A DNA stretch of 64,000 nt from Methylobacterium sp. PvR107 (GTDB taxonomy: Bacteria > Pseudomonadota > Alphaproteobacteria > Rhizobiales > Beijerinckiaceae). Where the stretch lies: NCBI RefSeq assembly GCF_017833295.1, contig NZ_JAFIBW010000001.1, forward strand, positions 1,674,001 through 1,738,000. Reading direction: 5' to 3'. The notes beneath the pieces are model-generated. The model was not told where the DNA came from and ran no database searches. It saw only the letters and a list, made by a program, of their open reading frames with translations. Position numbers and translations under genes: made by a program. This document shows, one piece after another, positions 43,700-55,272 of this stretch (position 1 is its first letter; each line of letters begins with the position of its first letter).

Positions 43700-44590
43700 C
43701 CGGATCGAACCGACCGTCTGGAGCTGCGCCTGCGCCTCGGCCCGGTCGTCCTCGTTCGCGGCTGCCCAGTTCTTGTCGTAGAGCGCGACGATCCAGTCGT
43801 CCTTGCGGTTCTCCGCGCCTTCCCGCGCGAGGGAGAGCCACATCAGGCCCCTGACCCGCTGGATCGGCACGCCGCCGAGGCCGTTGATCAGCATGTCGCC
43901 GAGCAGCGCCTGGGCCGGGTGGTGCCCCTTCTCCGCCGCCAGATTGAACCAGCGCGCCGCCTGCCGCGGATCGGCCTCGACGCCGGTGCCGTCGAGATAG
44001 AGCCGTGCGAGATTGTACTGGGCGTTGGGGTCGCCGTAATACGACGCCGCGTAGTTGAACATGTCGTAGGCCCGCTCGGGGTTCGGGCGCACGTACGTGC
44101 CTTTGATCCCCTCCAGGAAGTAAGTGCCCAGCGCCGTGAAGGCGCTCCCCAGCACAGCCGAATTCTGCGGGTCGGGCCCGTCATCGGTGCTGGCATCGGC
44201 GATCCGGGAGAAGAACTCGAACGCCTTCAGGTCGTCGTGCGGCACGCCGTCACCGTCGGCGTACATGCGGCCGAGCTTCCACAGGGCCAGGGCATGGCCC
44301 TGTCCGGCCGCGTATTCCAGCGCCCGTGCGGCGCCCTGCTTGTCGCCGGCGTTGTACTCGCGCATGCCGGCGCGCAAGGCATCCTTGGCAGACCGGTAGC
44401 TCCTGTCGGCGACCGGCACTTGAACGGGCGTGCGCACATTGGCGTCGAGGGCGCGCGGCGAGTCCGTCGGCACGGCCAGCAGGACGAGAGCCCAGGCCGC
44501 GACGGCGATCCTGCCGGCAGACCGGAACCGGCCGGGATCGGCCCCGGCCGGCGCCCTGCGCCGGCTGAGGTCAGTCCTAGACGTCCGCAT
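43688..44590 (-). CDS. Sel1-repeat protein with signal peptide
   Basis: 300 residues. A basic N-terminus with a hydrophobic stretch (AGRIAVAAWALVLLAVP) acts as a signal peptide or anchor. Sel1-like repeats start at about residue 70: ALEYAAGQGHALALWKLGRMYADG, DPNAQYNLARLYLDGTGV, RWFNLAAEKGHHPAQALLGDM, and more degenerate copies. Such solenoids bind other proteins in the envelope. ATG 44590 overlaps the end of ilvD by 14 bases, and GGAG lies about 10 bases upstream inside ilvD. The frame upstream to 44737 is the ilvD complement region. Confidence 0.85.
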   Translation of the reverse strand: MRTSRTDLSRRRAPAGADPGRFRSAGRIAVAAWALVLLAVPTDSPRALDANVRTPVQVPVADRSYRSAKDALRAGMREYNAGDKQGAARALEYAAGQGHALALWKLGRMYADGDGVPHDDLKAFEFFSRIADASTDDGPDPQNSAVLGSAFTALGTYFLEGIKGTYVRPNPERAYDMFNYAASYYGDPNAQYNLARLYLDGTGVEADPRQAARWFNLAAEKGHHPAQALLGDMLINGLGGVPIQRVRGLMWLSLAREGAENRKDDWIVALYDKNWAAANEDDRAEAQAQLQTVGSIRRRR

Positions 44591-46307
44591 AGCTCTGCGT
44601 CTCCTTGGCACCCCCCGGGTGCGTGACCGCGCCGTACAGCGCCGGGCCGACGCCCTGCGCGTATTTCCAGAGGTATCCGGATGTCGCGGTGTTGGTCCGC
44701 GGTGCCCAGGATTTGCGGCGCTCGGCCAGTTCCTCATCCGAAAGAGCGACGCTCAGCGTGCCCTGGATCGCGTCGAGGGTGATGCTGTCGCCGTCGCGGA
44801 TCAGGCCAATCGGGCCGCCCACCGCCGCCTCGGGGCCGACATGGCCGACGCAGAAGCCGCGGGTCGCGCCGGAGAAGCGCCCGTCCGTGATCAGCGCGAC
44901 CTTGTCGCCCATGCCCTGTCCGTAGAGGGCTGCCGTGGTGGACAGCATCTCGCGCATCCCGGGGCCGCCGCGCGGGCCCTCGTAGCGGATGACCAGAACT
45001 TCGCCCTCCTTGTAGGTGCGCGACTGCACGGCCTCGAAGCAGGCCTCCTCGCCGTCGAACACGCGGGCCGGACCGGTGAAGACCTGCTTGTCCGCGGACA
45101 TGCCGGCGACCTTCACGATCGCACCCTCGGGGGCGAGATTGCCCTTGAGGCCGACGACGCCGCCGGTGGGGGTGATCGGCTTGTTGGCCGGGTAGACCAC
45201 GTCCTGGTCCGGGTTCCAGGTCACCCGGTCCATGTTCTCCGCGATGGTCCGGCCGGTAACCGTCATGCAGTCGCCGTGCATGAAGCCGTGGTCGAGGAGC
45301 GTCTTCATCAGCAGCGGGATGCCGCCGACCTCGAACATGTCCTTGGCCACGTAGCGCCCGCCCGGCTTCAGGTCGGCGATGTAGGGCGTACGCCGGAAGA
45401 TCTCGGCGACGTCGAACAGCGTGAACTCGATACCACACTCGTGGGCGATCGCCGGCAGGTGCAGGGCCGCGTTGGTCGAGCCCCCGGAGGCGGCGACCAC
45501 GGTCGCGGCATTCTCGAGCGCCTTGCGGGTGACGATGTCGCGCGGGCGGATCTGCTTGGCCAGCAGCTCCATCACCTTCTCGCCGGCCGTGGCGCAGAAC
45601 TTGTCGCGGATCTCGTAAGGGGCCGGGGCGCCCGCCGAGTAAGGCAGCGCGAGGCCGATCGCCTCGGAGACGGTCGCCATCGTGTTGGCGGTGAACTGCG
45701 CACCGCAGGCGCCGGCCGACGGGCAGGCAACCTGCTCCAGCTCGTCGAGATCCTCGAGGCTCATGTCGCCGACCGCGACCTTGCCGACCGCCTCGAACAG
45801 ATCCTGCACAGTCACGGGCTTGCCGCGGAACGAGCCCGGCAGGATCGAGCCGCCGTAGATGAAGATCGACGGCACGTTGAGGCGCACCATCGCCATCATC
45901 ATGCCGGGCAGCGACTTGTCGCAGCCGGCCAGACCGACCAGCGCGTCATAGGCGTGGCCTCGCATGGTCAGCTCGACCGAATCGGCGATCACCTCGCGCG
46001 ACGGCAGCGACGCGCGCATGCCGCCATGGCCCATGGCGATGCCGTCGGTCACCGTGATGGTGCAGAACTCGCGCGGCGTCCCGTGCGCAGCGGCGACGCC
46101 CTTCTTCACCGCCTGCGCCTGGCGCATCAGCGAGATGTTGCAGGGCGCAGCCTCGTTCCAGCAGGACGCGACGCCGACCAACGGCTGGTGGATCTGCTCG
46201 CGGGTCAGACCCATGGCGTAGAGATAGGAGCGATGCGGGGCGCGGTCGGGCCCCTCAGTGACGTGGCGGCTCGGCAGCTTGGACTTGTCGTTCAACACCG
46301 TCACCAT
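44577..46307 (-). CDS. ilvD: Dihydroxy-acid dehydratase
   Basis: 576 residues. Fe-S cysteines at about C56 (AAPCNISL), C129 (AGCDKSLP) and C201 (AGACGAQFTANTM). LPSRHVTEGPDRAPHRSYLYAMGL is the typical start of alphaproteobacterial IlvD. It dehydrates 2,3-dihydroxy-isovalerate and 2,3-dihydroxy-3-methylvalerate in valine and isoleucine synthesis. ATG 46307 is chosen from homology; an open frame runs to 46415 without conserved sequence. Its relative at 22 kb is a sugar-acid dehydratase. Its stop overlaps the Sel1 start. Confidence 0.95.
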   Translation of the reverse strand: MVTVLNDKSKLPSRHVTEGPDRAPHRSYLYAMGLTREQIHQPLVGVASCWNEAAPCNISLMRQAQAVKKGVAAAHGTPREFCTITVTDGIAMGHGGMRASLPSREVIADSVELTMRGHAYDALVGLAGCDKSLPGMMMAMVRLNVPSIFIYGGSILPGSFRGKPVTVQDLFEAVGKVAVGDMSLEDLDELEQVACPSAGACGAQFTANTMATVSEAIGLALPYSAGAPAPYEIRDKFCATAGEKVMELLAKQIRPRDIVTRKALENAATVVAASGGSTNAALHLPAIAHECGIEFTLFDVAEIFRRTPYIADLKPGGRYVAKDMFEVGGIPLLMKTLLDHGFMHGDCMTVTGRTIAENMDRVTWNPDQDVVYPANKPITPTGGVVGLKGNLAPEGAIVKVAGMSADKQVFTGPARVFDGEEACFEAVQSRTYKEGEVLVIRYEGPRGGPGMREMLSTTAALYGQGMGDKVALITDGRFSGATRGFCVGHVGPEAAVGGPIGLIRDGDSITLDAIQGTLSVALSDEELAERRKSWAPRTNTATSGYLWKYAQGVGPALYGAVTHPGGAKETQSYADV

Positions 46308-47024
46308 GACTTCAGACCAAGCCTTCGCACAGCCAGTCCCGAGGGTGCGAACGACCGCGGCGCATCGCCATTCGCGATGTGCCGGAGAGGCCGTCCGCGT
46401 GCTCGGGAAGTCCACGTTTCTGAACGGTAAATCGTTGTCGAAATTGCCGTTTACCGCCGATGCCGAGGTGGGCCCGGACTATGGCGGGATCGGGGCGTTT
46501 ACGGGCAGGTCTCGGGGCGGAGCCGGGATCGTTTTACGGTGTTGCGACCTCGCCACAGCTACGCTTGCCCACCGCCCGCAAAACGACGCAGAAGTAAGGA
46601 TAATCTTTTCCGGACCGCGAAAATTGACGTCATTCGAAGACTTGCCACCCCTGACACGCGCCGACCGGGCCGGTGGCCTTGGCGGACGGCTCGGCGTCGT
46701 CGTGTCGAAAATCTTGGCCGCACGGTCGGAACGCGGCTGCCGACGCATCGAAGACTTGCACCAAACCTTTCACGCATCCGCCTGTGCGGCACAGATGCGG
46801 GCCGCTGCTTGATGGCTGTTCGGCCTGATGGAATCGGCCGGGTGCGCCTCCGAGCGATTGACCTGCCACTTTGATCCGCATCCCGAGGTGTGGATGCGCG
46901 GCCGCCGCTGCGGAGGCGTCGTCCCATCCCCGCACCGCAGGCCGAGGTCGAGGGTGGCGTGATTCACCCAGACGCACGGCCCGGTCTCCTGCCATGGGCC
47001 GTCCCAATGTGATCGGGACCGACC
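46308..47024. other. 717-base gap between ilvD and eutC
   Basis: No frame here has convincing coding pattern or a known protein motif; the short frames are arginine-rich and low complexity. The stretch 46570-46640 is AT-richer than its surroundings. An inverted repeat at 46425-46456 lies upstream of ilvD and is the one feature I can name. Confidence 0.5.
46425..46456. promoter_or_regulatory. Inverted repeat upstream of ilvD
   Basis: CGGTAAA (46425-46431) is mirrored by TTTACCG (46450-46456) with an 18-base spacer, about 120 bases before the ilvD start. It could be a regulator site or part of a leader structure. No leader peptide rich in Val, Leu or Ile is evident. Confidence 0.3.
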
Positions 47025-47816
47025 CTAGACCTCACCATCAGGCCGGCTTGGCAGGGCAGCGGCTTGCGCGCCACCGACCAGAACCTGATCGCTCTCGTCC
47101 TTCAACGCCACGCCGGTGAGACCCAGGTTGAAGGCGCGTGTCAGCAGCCAGTCGAGCTTGAACGCGGCAAGGTCGTGGGTGAAACCCGCCGCCCGCACGT
47201 TCGAGATGCAGTTCCGCTCGGCATCCGAGCGGCCGAGCCGGGGGCCGAAGGTCAGGTAGATCCCGAGGCTGTCGGGAGATGAGAGGCCGGGCCGCTCGCC
47301 GATCAGCACGGCGACAGCGCGGGCCGCCAGGGCGGTTCCGATCTCATCGCCCAGTGCCACCCGGGCCTGCCGGGCGATGACGACGGGCGCGAGCTCCCAT
47401 CCCGCCTTCTCGGCATGGCGCCTGAAGGCCGCGAGCAACGGCACGGCGTTCTCGTGCACCGCCCGGGCCGACAGGCCGTCGGCGACGACAAGCGCGAGAT
47501 CGGCCTGCCCCGCCTCGGCCTCGAGCGCGGCGCGGTCGTCCGGCGCGAGCCGGCGGCCGAGATCCGTCCGGCGCAGATACGTCGCCCGGTCGGGCGCCTG
47601 GGAGCTGACCCTGCACGTGGCGAAGCCGAGATCTCCGATACCGCGCGTCAGGGTCTCCTCGTCCAGCGGCGCGTGCACGGCATCGCGGGCCTGGGCGTGA
47701 TCGAGGCCGAAACGCAGCACCTCCCGGGTGGGCAGCCCGCTGCCCACGCGTCCGAGCCCGATCCGGGCCGGGGTCAGACCGGCGAGGCGCCTCCAGATCG
47801 CGGCCGGATCACTCAT
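47025..47816 (-). CDS. eutC: Ethanolamine ammonia-lyase small subunit
   Basis: 263 residues. EutC strings: ARIGLGRVGSGLPTREVLRFGLDHAQARDAVHAPLD near the start, SPDSLGIYLTFGPRLGRSDAERNCISNVR, and FNLGLTGVALKDE near the C-terminus. With EutB it forms the adenosylcobalamin-dependent enzyme that splits ethanolamine to acetaldehyde and ammonia. Its ATG overlaps the eutB stop by 4 bases. No microcompartment shell, EutA reactivase or acetaldehyde dehydrogenase gene is in the window. Confidence 0.95.
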   Translation of the reverse strand: MSDPAAIWRRLAGLTPARIGLGRVGSGLPTREVLRFGLDHAQARDAVHAPLDEETLTRGIGDLGFATCRVSSQAPDRATYLRRTDLGRRLAPDDRAALEAEAGQADLALVVADGLSARAVHENAVPLLAAFRRHAEKAGWELAPVVIARQARVALGDEIGTALAARAVAVLIGERPGLSSPDSLGIYLTFGPRLGRSDAERNCISNVRAAGFTHDLAAFKLDWLLTRAFNLGLTGVALKDESDQVLVGGAQAAALPSRPDGEV

Positions 47817-49192
47817 GCGGCGAGATCCGGTGTCGCGGTCAGAAGCGGGGCCTCCGCACCCGGGATCAGGACACCGGCCGCGTCCGTCATCCCGATCTCA
47901 TGCAGCCAGGCCTCGAATTCCGGGGCGCGCCTGAGGCCGAGAACCTCGCGCAGGTAGAGGGAATCGTGGAACGACGTGGATTGGTAGTTCAGCATCACGT
48001 CGTCGGCTCCCGGCACGCCCATGATGTAGGTGCAGCCGGCCGCTCCGAGGAGCGTCAGGAGCGTGTCCATGTCGTCCTGATCGGCCTCGGCGTGATTGGT
48101 GTAGCAGACGTCGACACCGAGCGGCACGCCCATCAGCTTGCCGCAGAAATGGTCCTCCAGCCCGGCCCGGATGATCTCCTTGCCGTCGTACAGGTATTCG
48201 GGACCGATGAAGCCGACCACCGTGTTGACCAGGAGCGGCCGAAACACCCGCGCCACGGCGTAGGCGCGCGCCTCCAGGGTCTGCTGGTCGATCCCGTGAT
48301 GCGCGTCTGCCGAGAGCGCCGAGCCCTGGCCGGTCTCGAAATACATGCAATTGTCGCCGACGGTGCCGCGCTTCAGCGCCAGAGCCGCCTCGTGGGCCTC
48401 CTTGAGGAGCGGCAGCGTCACGCCGAAGCTGGCATTGGCCTTCTCGGTGCCGGCGATGGACTGGAAGACGAGATCCACCGGAAGGCCGCGCTCCATGGCG
48501 GCGAGCGTGGTGGTCACGTGCGTGAGCACGCAGGCCTGAGTCGGGATGCCGTGACGGCGGATCACAGCGTCGAGGAGCTGGAGCAGATCGCCCAGCACCT
48601 GGACGGAATCGGAAGCCGGGTTGATGCCGATGACCGCATCGCCGCAGCCGAGGGCCAGCCCGTCGAGGATCGCCGCCGTGATGCCCTTCGCGTCGTCGGT
48701 TGGATGGTTCGGCTGGAGCCGGACGGCCAGAGTGCCCGGCAGGCCGATCGTATTGCGGAAGCGCGTGACCACCCGCGCCTTCCGGGCCACCGAGATCAGA
48801 TCCTGGTTGCGCATGATCTTCGAGACCGCGGCCGCGATCTCGGGCGTGACCGCGGCCGCGATGCGGGTCAGCGTCTCCGGCGGCGCGGTGAGCAAAAACT
48901 CCCGGAAGTCGCCGACCGTAAGATGCCGGATCTCGGCGAACGCCGCCGCATCGTGCGTGTCGAGGATCAGGCGGGTGACGTCGTCGCGTTCATAGTCGAT
49001 CAGCGGCCGCGCCAGGATGTCGGCGAGCGGCACCTCGGCGAGGCACCATCGGGCGGCGGCATTCTCCTCCGCGGATTCGGCGGCGATGCCGGCGAGCCGG
49101 TCGCCGGAGCGGACCGGGGTCGCCTTCGCCATCAGGGTCGCGAGATCGGCGAAGACGTGGGTGCGTGGGCCGACGACGTGACGGTAGGCCAT
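47813..49192 (-). CDS. eutB: Ethanolamine ammonia-lyase large subunit
   Basis: 459 residues, similar to the 453 of E. coli EutB. Strings: DGLALGCGDAVIGINPASDS, KANASFGVTLPLLKEAHEAA, YFETGQGSALSADAHHGIDQQTLEARAYAVAR, and GKLMGVPLGVDVCYTNHAEADQDDMD, which are the substrate and cobalamin-binding barrel. ATG 49192 is preceded by GGGGGAG. The eutBC operon stands alone, with no cobalamin riboswitch seen upstream. Confidence 0.95.
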   Translation of the reverse strand: MAYRHVVGPRTHVFADLATLMAKATPVRSGDRLAGIAAESAEENAAARWCLAEVPLADILARPLIDYERDDVTRLILDTHDAAAFAEIRHLTVGDFREFLLTAPPETLTRIAAAVTPEIAAAVSKIMRNQDLISVARKARVVTRFRNTIGLPGTLAVRLQPNHPTDDAKGITAAILDGLALGCGDAVIGINPASDSVQVLGDLLQLLDAVIRRHGIPTQACVLTHVTTTLAAMERGLPVDLVFQSIAGTEKANASFGVTLPLLKEAHEAALALKRGTVGDNCMYFETGQGSALSADAHHGIDQQTLEARAYAVARVFRPLLVNTVVGFIGPEYLYDGKEIIRAGLEDHFCGKLMGVPLGVDVCYTNHAEADQDDMDTLLTLLGAAGCTYIMGVPGADDVMLNYQSTSFHDSLYLREVLGLRRAPEFEAWLHEIGMTDAAGVLIPGAEAPLLTATPDLAA

Positions 49193-49254
49193 GCGAACTC
49201 CCCCGGGCACGATTATCGGATCACACGATAGGCCGATCCGGCGCGGATGTCCGC

Positions 49255-50115
49255 TCAGGCCGCTCCGGCATTGGGCGCGGGGATCTCGGTCGAGATCGCG
49301 TCGATCGTGCGCGGCATCGGGCTGCCCTGCCCGTCTGTCCGCTGGATCCGCACCTGCTGGTTGACAGGCTGCATGTTCCCGAAGGGCGTCGAGAAGGCGA
49401 TCTCGGCGGCGTCCCGGCCGACACCGATGCGCACAAGCCCGTCGAGGTCGGCTTGCCGGGTGGCGTCGAACAGCCACCAGCGTCCGTCGAGATAGGCCTC
49501 GAACACCGCGTGGAAGTCGCTCGGCACGAGGCCGTGGGCGTAGCAGCTCACGAACCGGGCCGGAATGCCGAGCGCCCGGCAGAAGGCCGCGCCGATATGC
49601 GCGAAGTCGCGGCATACGCCGGCCCGCTTGAGCAGAGATTCGTCGGCGGTCGTCTCGCCGTCGCTCGTGCCCGGTTGATAGGCGATGTGGTCGTGGATCC
49701 AGTTGCAGATCTGATTCACGCGGGCGTGGCCCTTCGGCAGCGCGCCGAACTCGGCCAGCGCGAAGGGTGTCAGGCGGTCCGAGGACACGAACCGGCTGGG
49801 CAGCAGGAAAGGCAGGATGTCGAGGGGCAGCTGCCCGATCGGCGTCTCGTTGATGGTGGCGGGATCAGCCCGATGCACCATCAAGTCGACCTCGGCATTG
49901 TATTCCAGCGCGAATTGGCCGGTCGGTACGTTGACCGCGAGGTAGCGGTTCAAGAGGTCGGGCGTGGTGTAGAGGTCGCGCTTCAGGTTCGGCGTCAGAA
50001 CCAGGCTCTCGCTGAGGATCTCGACGCTCTTCAGCTTCGCCACCTCCATGTTGAAGATGAAGGTGGTGTCGGAGAGGATGTTGTAGGACAGGCTGCAACC
50101 AAGCGTGTAGCGCAT
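49255..50115 (-). CDS. Transglutaminase-like family protein
   Basis: 286 residues. A transglutaminase-like core with the C-H-D triad: C168 (AGVCRDFAHIG), H202 (SDFHAVFEAYLDG) and D217 (WWLFDATR). The N-terminal region (about 20-110) is a beta-rich domain as in other bacterial transglutaminase-like proteins. No signal peptide is seen, so it is probably cytosolic. It could be a cysteine protease, an amidase or a cross-linking enzyme; the substrate is unknown. Its start is 62 bases upstream of the eutB start region on the same strand, but the spacing does not prove an operon. Confidence 0.85.
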   Translation of the reverse strand: MRYTLGCSLSYNILSDTTFIFNMEVAKLKSVEILSESLVLTPNLKRDLYTTPDLLNRYLAVNVPTGQFALEYNAEVDLMVHRADPATINETPIGQLPLDILPFLLPSRFVSSDRLTPFALAEFGALPKGHARVNQICNWIHDHIAYQPGTSDGETTADESLLKRAGVCRDFAHIGAAFCRALGIPARFVSCYAHGLVPSDFHAVFEAYLDGRWWLFDATRQADLDGLVRIGVGRDAAEIAFSTPFGNMQPVNQQVRIQRTDGQGSPMPRTIDAISTEIPAPNAGAA

Positions 50116-50366
50116 CGGATCTCCTTACCGGACGACGGCCTCTTCGCCGTCCAAGCAAGGGTCGCGCCCGAGAGTCGGTTCCAGGCCCGTCGTCGTTCGG
50201 TCGGGCGACGCGAGCGACCCTGGGTGCCTGGAAGAGCGAGCGGCTCCGCCGTCATCGCGAGAGGAGCGGATCGACCCCAGGGCGGTACGACATCGCTGGG
50301 CGTGGCACATCCCCGAGACGCTGCGCTGTGCTCGCACAGACGGCGGCCGAGGGGATGGAGCCGGTC

Positions 50367-50968
50367 TCAGCCGCGCTCGGCCGCGCCCCCCGGGAGCATC
50401 ACCACCGTCAGCGAGCGCACGCCCTGCGCGCCGTGGATCAGCACGCCCTCGATGTCGGCGGTGGCCGACGGCCCGGTGTGGAGCACCGCATACGCCGCAT
50501 GGCCGAAGTCCGGGCGCCGATACGCCGCCTGGACGTTGGGCAGGATGTCGGCCGGGTCGAGCAACACGACGAGATGCTGCGCGAGATAGGCGACCGCGTT
50601 GACGATCAGCTGATGTTCCGTGAACAGCACCGAGCCGGTCTCGGCGATGCCGAACACCGCGCGGACCACCGCCACGTCGACATCCTCGACCTCCTGCGGA
50701 TAGCGCACGCTCCGCAGGTCGCGGTTTCCGGTGAGTTCCGGGACCGCCGAGGCAATAACCTTCGCGGCCTCGAGACGCTCGCGCACGCCCGCGAAGACGT
50801 CGCCGGGGACAGGCTCGGCCACTCGGCCGCCCATGCGCTTCAGCCGCTCGCCGAACTCTGCCACGAGGTCGTCGCCGATGAGCGGCGTGAACAGCGGCAC
50901 CTCCGGCAATGGGAAGTCGCCGGCCGGCCGGTTCCGTCGGATGTCGGCCAGGATGCTGTCGCGCGCGC

Positions 50969-50972
<4 letters not shown>
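50367..50972 (-). CDS. lutC: Lactate utilization protein C
   Basis: 201 residues of the LutC/YkgG (DUF162) family: ARDSILADIRRNRP at the start, FGIAETGSVLFTE, HLVVLLDPADILPNVQAAY and the nucleotide-like tail HTGPSATADIEGVLIHGAQGVRSLTVVML. GTG 50972 overlaps the LutB stop. Part of the LutABC complex that oxidises L-lactate to pyruvate. LutC has no Fe-S motif and is needed for the complex. Confidence 0.94.
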
Positions 50973-52536
<1,564 letters not shown>

Positions 52537-52540
<4 letters not shown>

Positions 52541-53280
52541 GCGGCAGCTCCGTTCAGCACCTGCGCGATGTGGATGTACTTGAGCGGCAGGCCCAGACGC
52601 TCGGCGCAGCCCTTCTGGTGCATCAGGCAGGATGAATCCGCCGAGACGACGTAGGCCGCCCCGGCCCGATTTTGGTCGGCGACCTTGTCGTAGCCCATCT
52701 TGGCCGAGACGGCCGGCTCGAACACCGAGAACGTCCCGCCGAAGCCGCAGCACTCGTCCGGCCGCGCGAGATCGACCAGCTCGACGCCGTCGACCAAGCG
52801 CAGCAGGTCGAGGGGCTTCGAGAAGTACGGCTTCACCAGCTCCGAGGGCCGCGCATGGTGGATGCCGCGCAGCGCGTTGCAATTGCCGTGATAGGCAACC
52901 TTGTGGGGGAAGTTCGCCCAGGGCAGCGCCTCGACCTTGAGCACGTCGTGCAGGAACTCCACCAGCTCGAAGGTGCTGGCGCGGACGTGGCGGACCTCGT
53001 CGGTCTGCGGGATCGCCGTCAGGTGCTCGCGGACCTGATGCACGCAGGAGCCCGACGGAGCGACCACGTAGTCGAACCCGGAGAAGTTCTTGACGAACAA
53101 AGCCTCGGTGGCGGCGGCCTCGGCATGGCAGCCGGTGTTGGTCATCGGCTGGCCGCAGCAGGTCTGATCGAACGGGTACTCCACCGTGCAGCCTAACCGC
53201 TCCAGCAGCTCGAGGGTGGCGATCCCGACCTCGGGCTCGAAGGCATCGACATAGCACGGCACGAACAGGCCGACCCGCAT
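52537..53280 (-). CDS. lutA: Lactate utilization protein A
   Basis: 247 residues. Two CCG domains of the GlcF/HdrB type: FDQTCCGQPMTNTG at about 37-50 and ARPDECCGFGGTF around 173-185. Other strings are APSGSCVHQVR and CNALRGIHHARP. First gene of lutABC on the minus strand. No lutP permease or LutR regulator is beside it; poxB lies 65 bases upstream on the same strand. The LutABC system oxidises L-lactate without the flavin LldD. Confidence 0.94.
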
Positions 53281-53345
53281 GGTCCGGCAACTCCCTGAAT
53301 CGCCGTTCCAGTGGTCTGGAACGGTTCGAGATTGAAAGGAGGGAT

Positions 53346-55076
53346 CTACCGGATGAGGTTGGTCTTGGCGAGGTCGAGAACCGCGTCACCGCGTCCATCC
53401 ATCACGGCGCGCAGGACATAGAGGCTGAAGCCCTTCACCTGCTGGCCGTCGATCTTGGGCGGCATCGAGAGCTCGTTGCGGGCGGTGCGCACGTCGAGGA
53501 GCGCCGGACCGTCGAAATCCAGGAACTCGCGGATGGCACCGGGCAACTCGCCGGGATCCTCGACCCGTATGGCGAAGATGCCAGCCGCCCGCGACATCGC
53601 GGCAAAGTCCGGGTTGTCGAGGGCGACGCCGGTTTCGAGATAGCCGGCGGCCTTCATCTCCAGTTCGACGAAGCCGAGCGTCCCGTTGTTGAAGACTACG
53701 ACCTTCAGCGGCAGACGGTGCTGCCGCAGCGTCAGGAAATCGCCCATCAGCATGGCGAAGCCGCCATCGCCGCACAGCGCAATCACCTGCCGGTCCGGCT
53801 GGCTCGCCTGGGCGCCGATGCCCTGCGACAGGGCGTTGGCCATCGAGCCGTGGACCCAGGAGCCGAGGAGACGCCGCCTGCCGTTCATCTGAACGTAACG
53901 TGCCGCCCAGATCGTCGGCGTGCCGACATCGGCCGTGAAGATGGCGTCGTCGGTGGCCGCCTCGCTGAGGGCGCGGGCGAGGTACTGCGGATGCACGGGA
54001 CCGCCGGCCTTACCGGTGGCGAGGTCGTCGAGGCCTGCGCGCGCCTTGGCGTAATGCTTCAGACTGGCATCGAGGAAGGACCGGTCGGCCTTGGGCTTCA
54101 GCCGCGGCAGGAGCGCCCGGATCGTGGCGCCGACATCGCCGACGAGGCCCAGCTCGATGAGGCAGCGCCGGCCAAGCTCGGTTGGGCGCAGGTCGACCTG
54201 CGCCACCGTGGCGTCCTGCGGATAGAATTGCTTGTACGGGAAGCCGGTGCCGAGCATCAGCAGCGTGTCGCATGCCATCATGGCCGCGTAGCCCGACGAG
54301 AAGCCGATCAGGCCGGTCATGCCGACGTCGTAGGGATTGTCGAACTCGACGAACTCCTTGCCGCCCAGCGCGTGGACGATGGGGCTCTTCAGAGCCTCGG
54401 CGAGCTGGAGCAAATCGGCATGAGCGCCGGCGCAGCCGCGTCCGCAGAGAAGCGTCACCCGCTTGCCGGCGTTGAGCATGGCCGCCAAGGCGTCGAGCTC
54501 GGCATCGGCGGGCCGGACCACCGGCTTGGCGGGGATCAGCCCGGCCCGTGGCGCAAGCCGGCGCTTGGGGGCTTCCCGGAGCGCGACGTCACCCGGCAGG
54601 ACGATCACCGCGACGCCCCGCTCGCCCACGGCGGCGCGGATCGCGTTCTCCAGGACGAAGGGCATCTGGGCGGGGTCGGAGATCAGCTCGCAATAGTGGC
54701 TGCAGTCGCGAAACAGCTCCGTGGGTTTCGTCTCCTGGAAATAGCCCGAGCCGATCTCCGGGGACGGGATATGGGCGGCGATCGCGAGGACCGGAGTCCG
54801 GCTGCGGTGCGCGTCATACAGGCCGTTGATCAGATGCAGGTTTCCCGGCCCACAGGAGCCGGCGCAGACCGCGAGCTGGTTCGTGACCTGCGCCTCGCCG
54901 GCCGCCGCGAAAGCCGCTGCTTCCTCGTGGCGCGTGTGGATCCACGCGATCCGGCCGCGGGCCCGAAGGGCCTCGGTGATGCCGTTCAGGCTGTCGCCGA
55001 CCACCCCGTAGATGCGGGCGACACCGGCCTCCTCGAGGGTCTCGGCGACGAGTTCGGCGACGTTGTTGATGCGCAT
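53346..55076 (-). CDS. poxB: Pyruvate dehydrogenase (quinone), PoxB-type
   Basis: 576 residues. The thiamine pyrophosphate enzyme fold has the N-terminal Pyr domain with E51/E52 ([16 protein letters not shown]), a central domain, and a C-terminal PP domain with [12 protein letters not shown] at about 428-440. The end [25 protein letters not shown] closely resembles E. coli PoxB, whose tail binds lipid. It decarboxylates pyruvate to acetate and passes electrons to quinone. ATG 55076 follows GCGGAG. Its position before lutABC suggests a lactate to pyruvate to acetate route. Confidence 0.93.
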   Translation of the reverse strand: MRINNVAELVAETLEEAGVARIYGVVGDSLNGITEALRARGRIAWIHTRHEEAAAFAAAGEAQVTNQLAVCAGSCGPGNLHLINGLYDAHRSRTPVLAIAAHIPSPEIGSGYFQETKPTELFRDCSHYCELISDPAQMPFVLENAIRAAVGERGVAVIVLPGDVALREAPKRRLAPRAGLIPAKPVVRPADAELDALAAMLNAGKRVTLLCGRGCAGAHADLLQLAEALKSPIVHALGGKEFVEFDNPYDVGMTGLIGFSSGYAAMMACDTLLMLGTGFPYKQFYPQDATVAQVDLRPTELGRRCLIELGLVGDVGATIRALLPRLKPKADRSFLDASLKHYAKARAGLDDLATGKAGGPVHPQYLARALSEAATDDAIFTADVGTPTIWAARYVQMNGRRRLLGSWVHGSMANALSQGIGAQASQPDRQVIALCGDGGFAMLMGDFLTLRQHRLPLKVVVFNNGTLGFVELEMKAAGYLETGVALDNPDFAAMSRAAGIFAIRVEDPGELPGAIREFLDFDGPALLDVRTARNELSMPPKIDGQQVKGFSLYVLRAVMDGRGDAVLDLAKTNLIR

Positions 55077-55272
55077 GGTCCGGCTCCGCAATCGGGCACG
55101 ATGCGGGGACGTGGAATCCAGTGTCCCGAATGCATCATGCGCCACCGAGTCCGGGGCAGGCCGCCTGGACAAGCGGCGCGGCAGCCAGCCCCGCGAGCCG
55201 AACCGCTCAGTTCACACCGATGTTCCACGGGCCGGCGGGCTTCCCGCCGATCGACGGTCGGTCTGGGCGGAT

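Noticed and set aside
49193..49254. Cobalamin riboswitch before eutB
   Set aside because: The gap is only 62 bases, too short, and shows no B12-box-like sequence.
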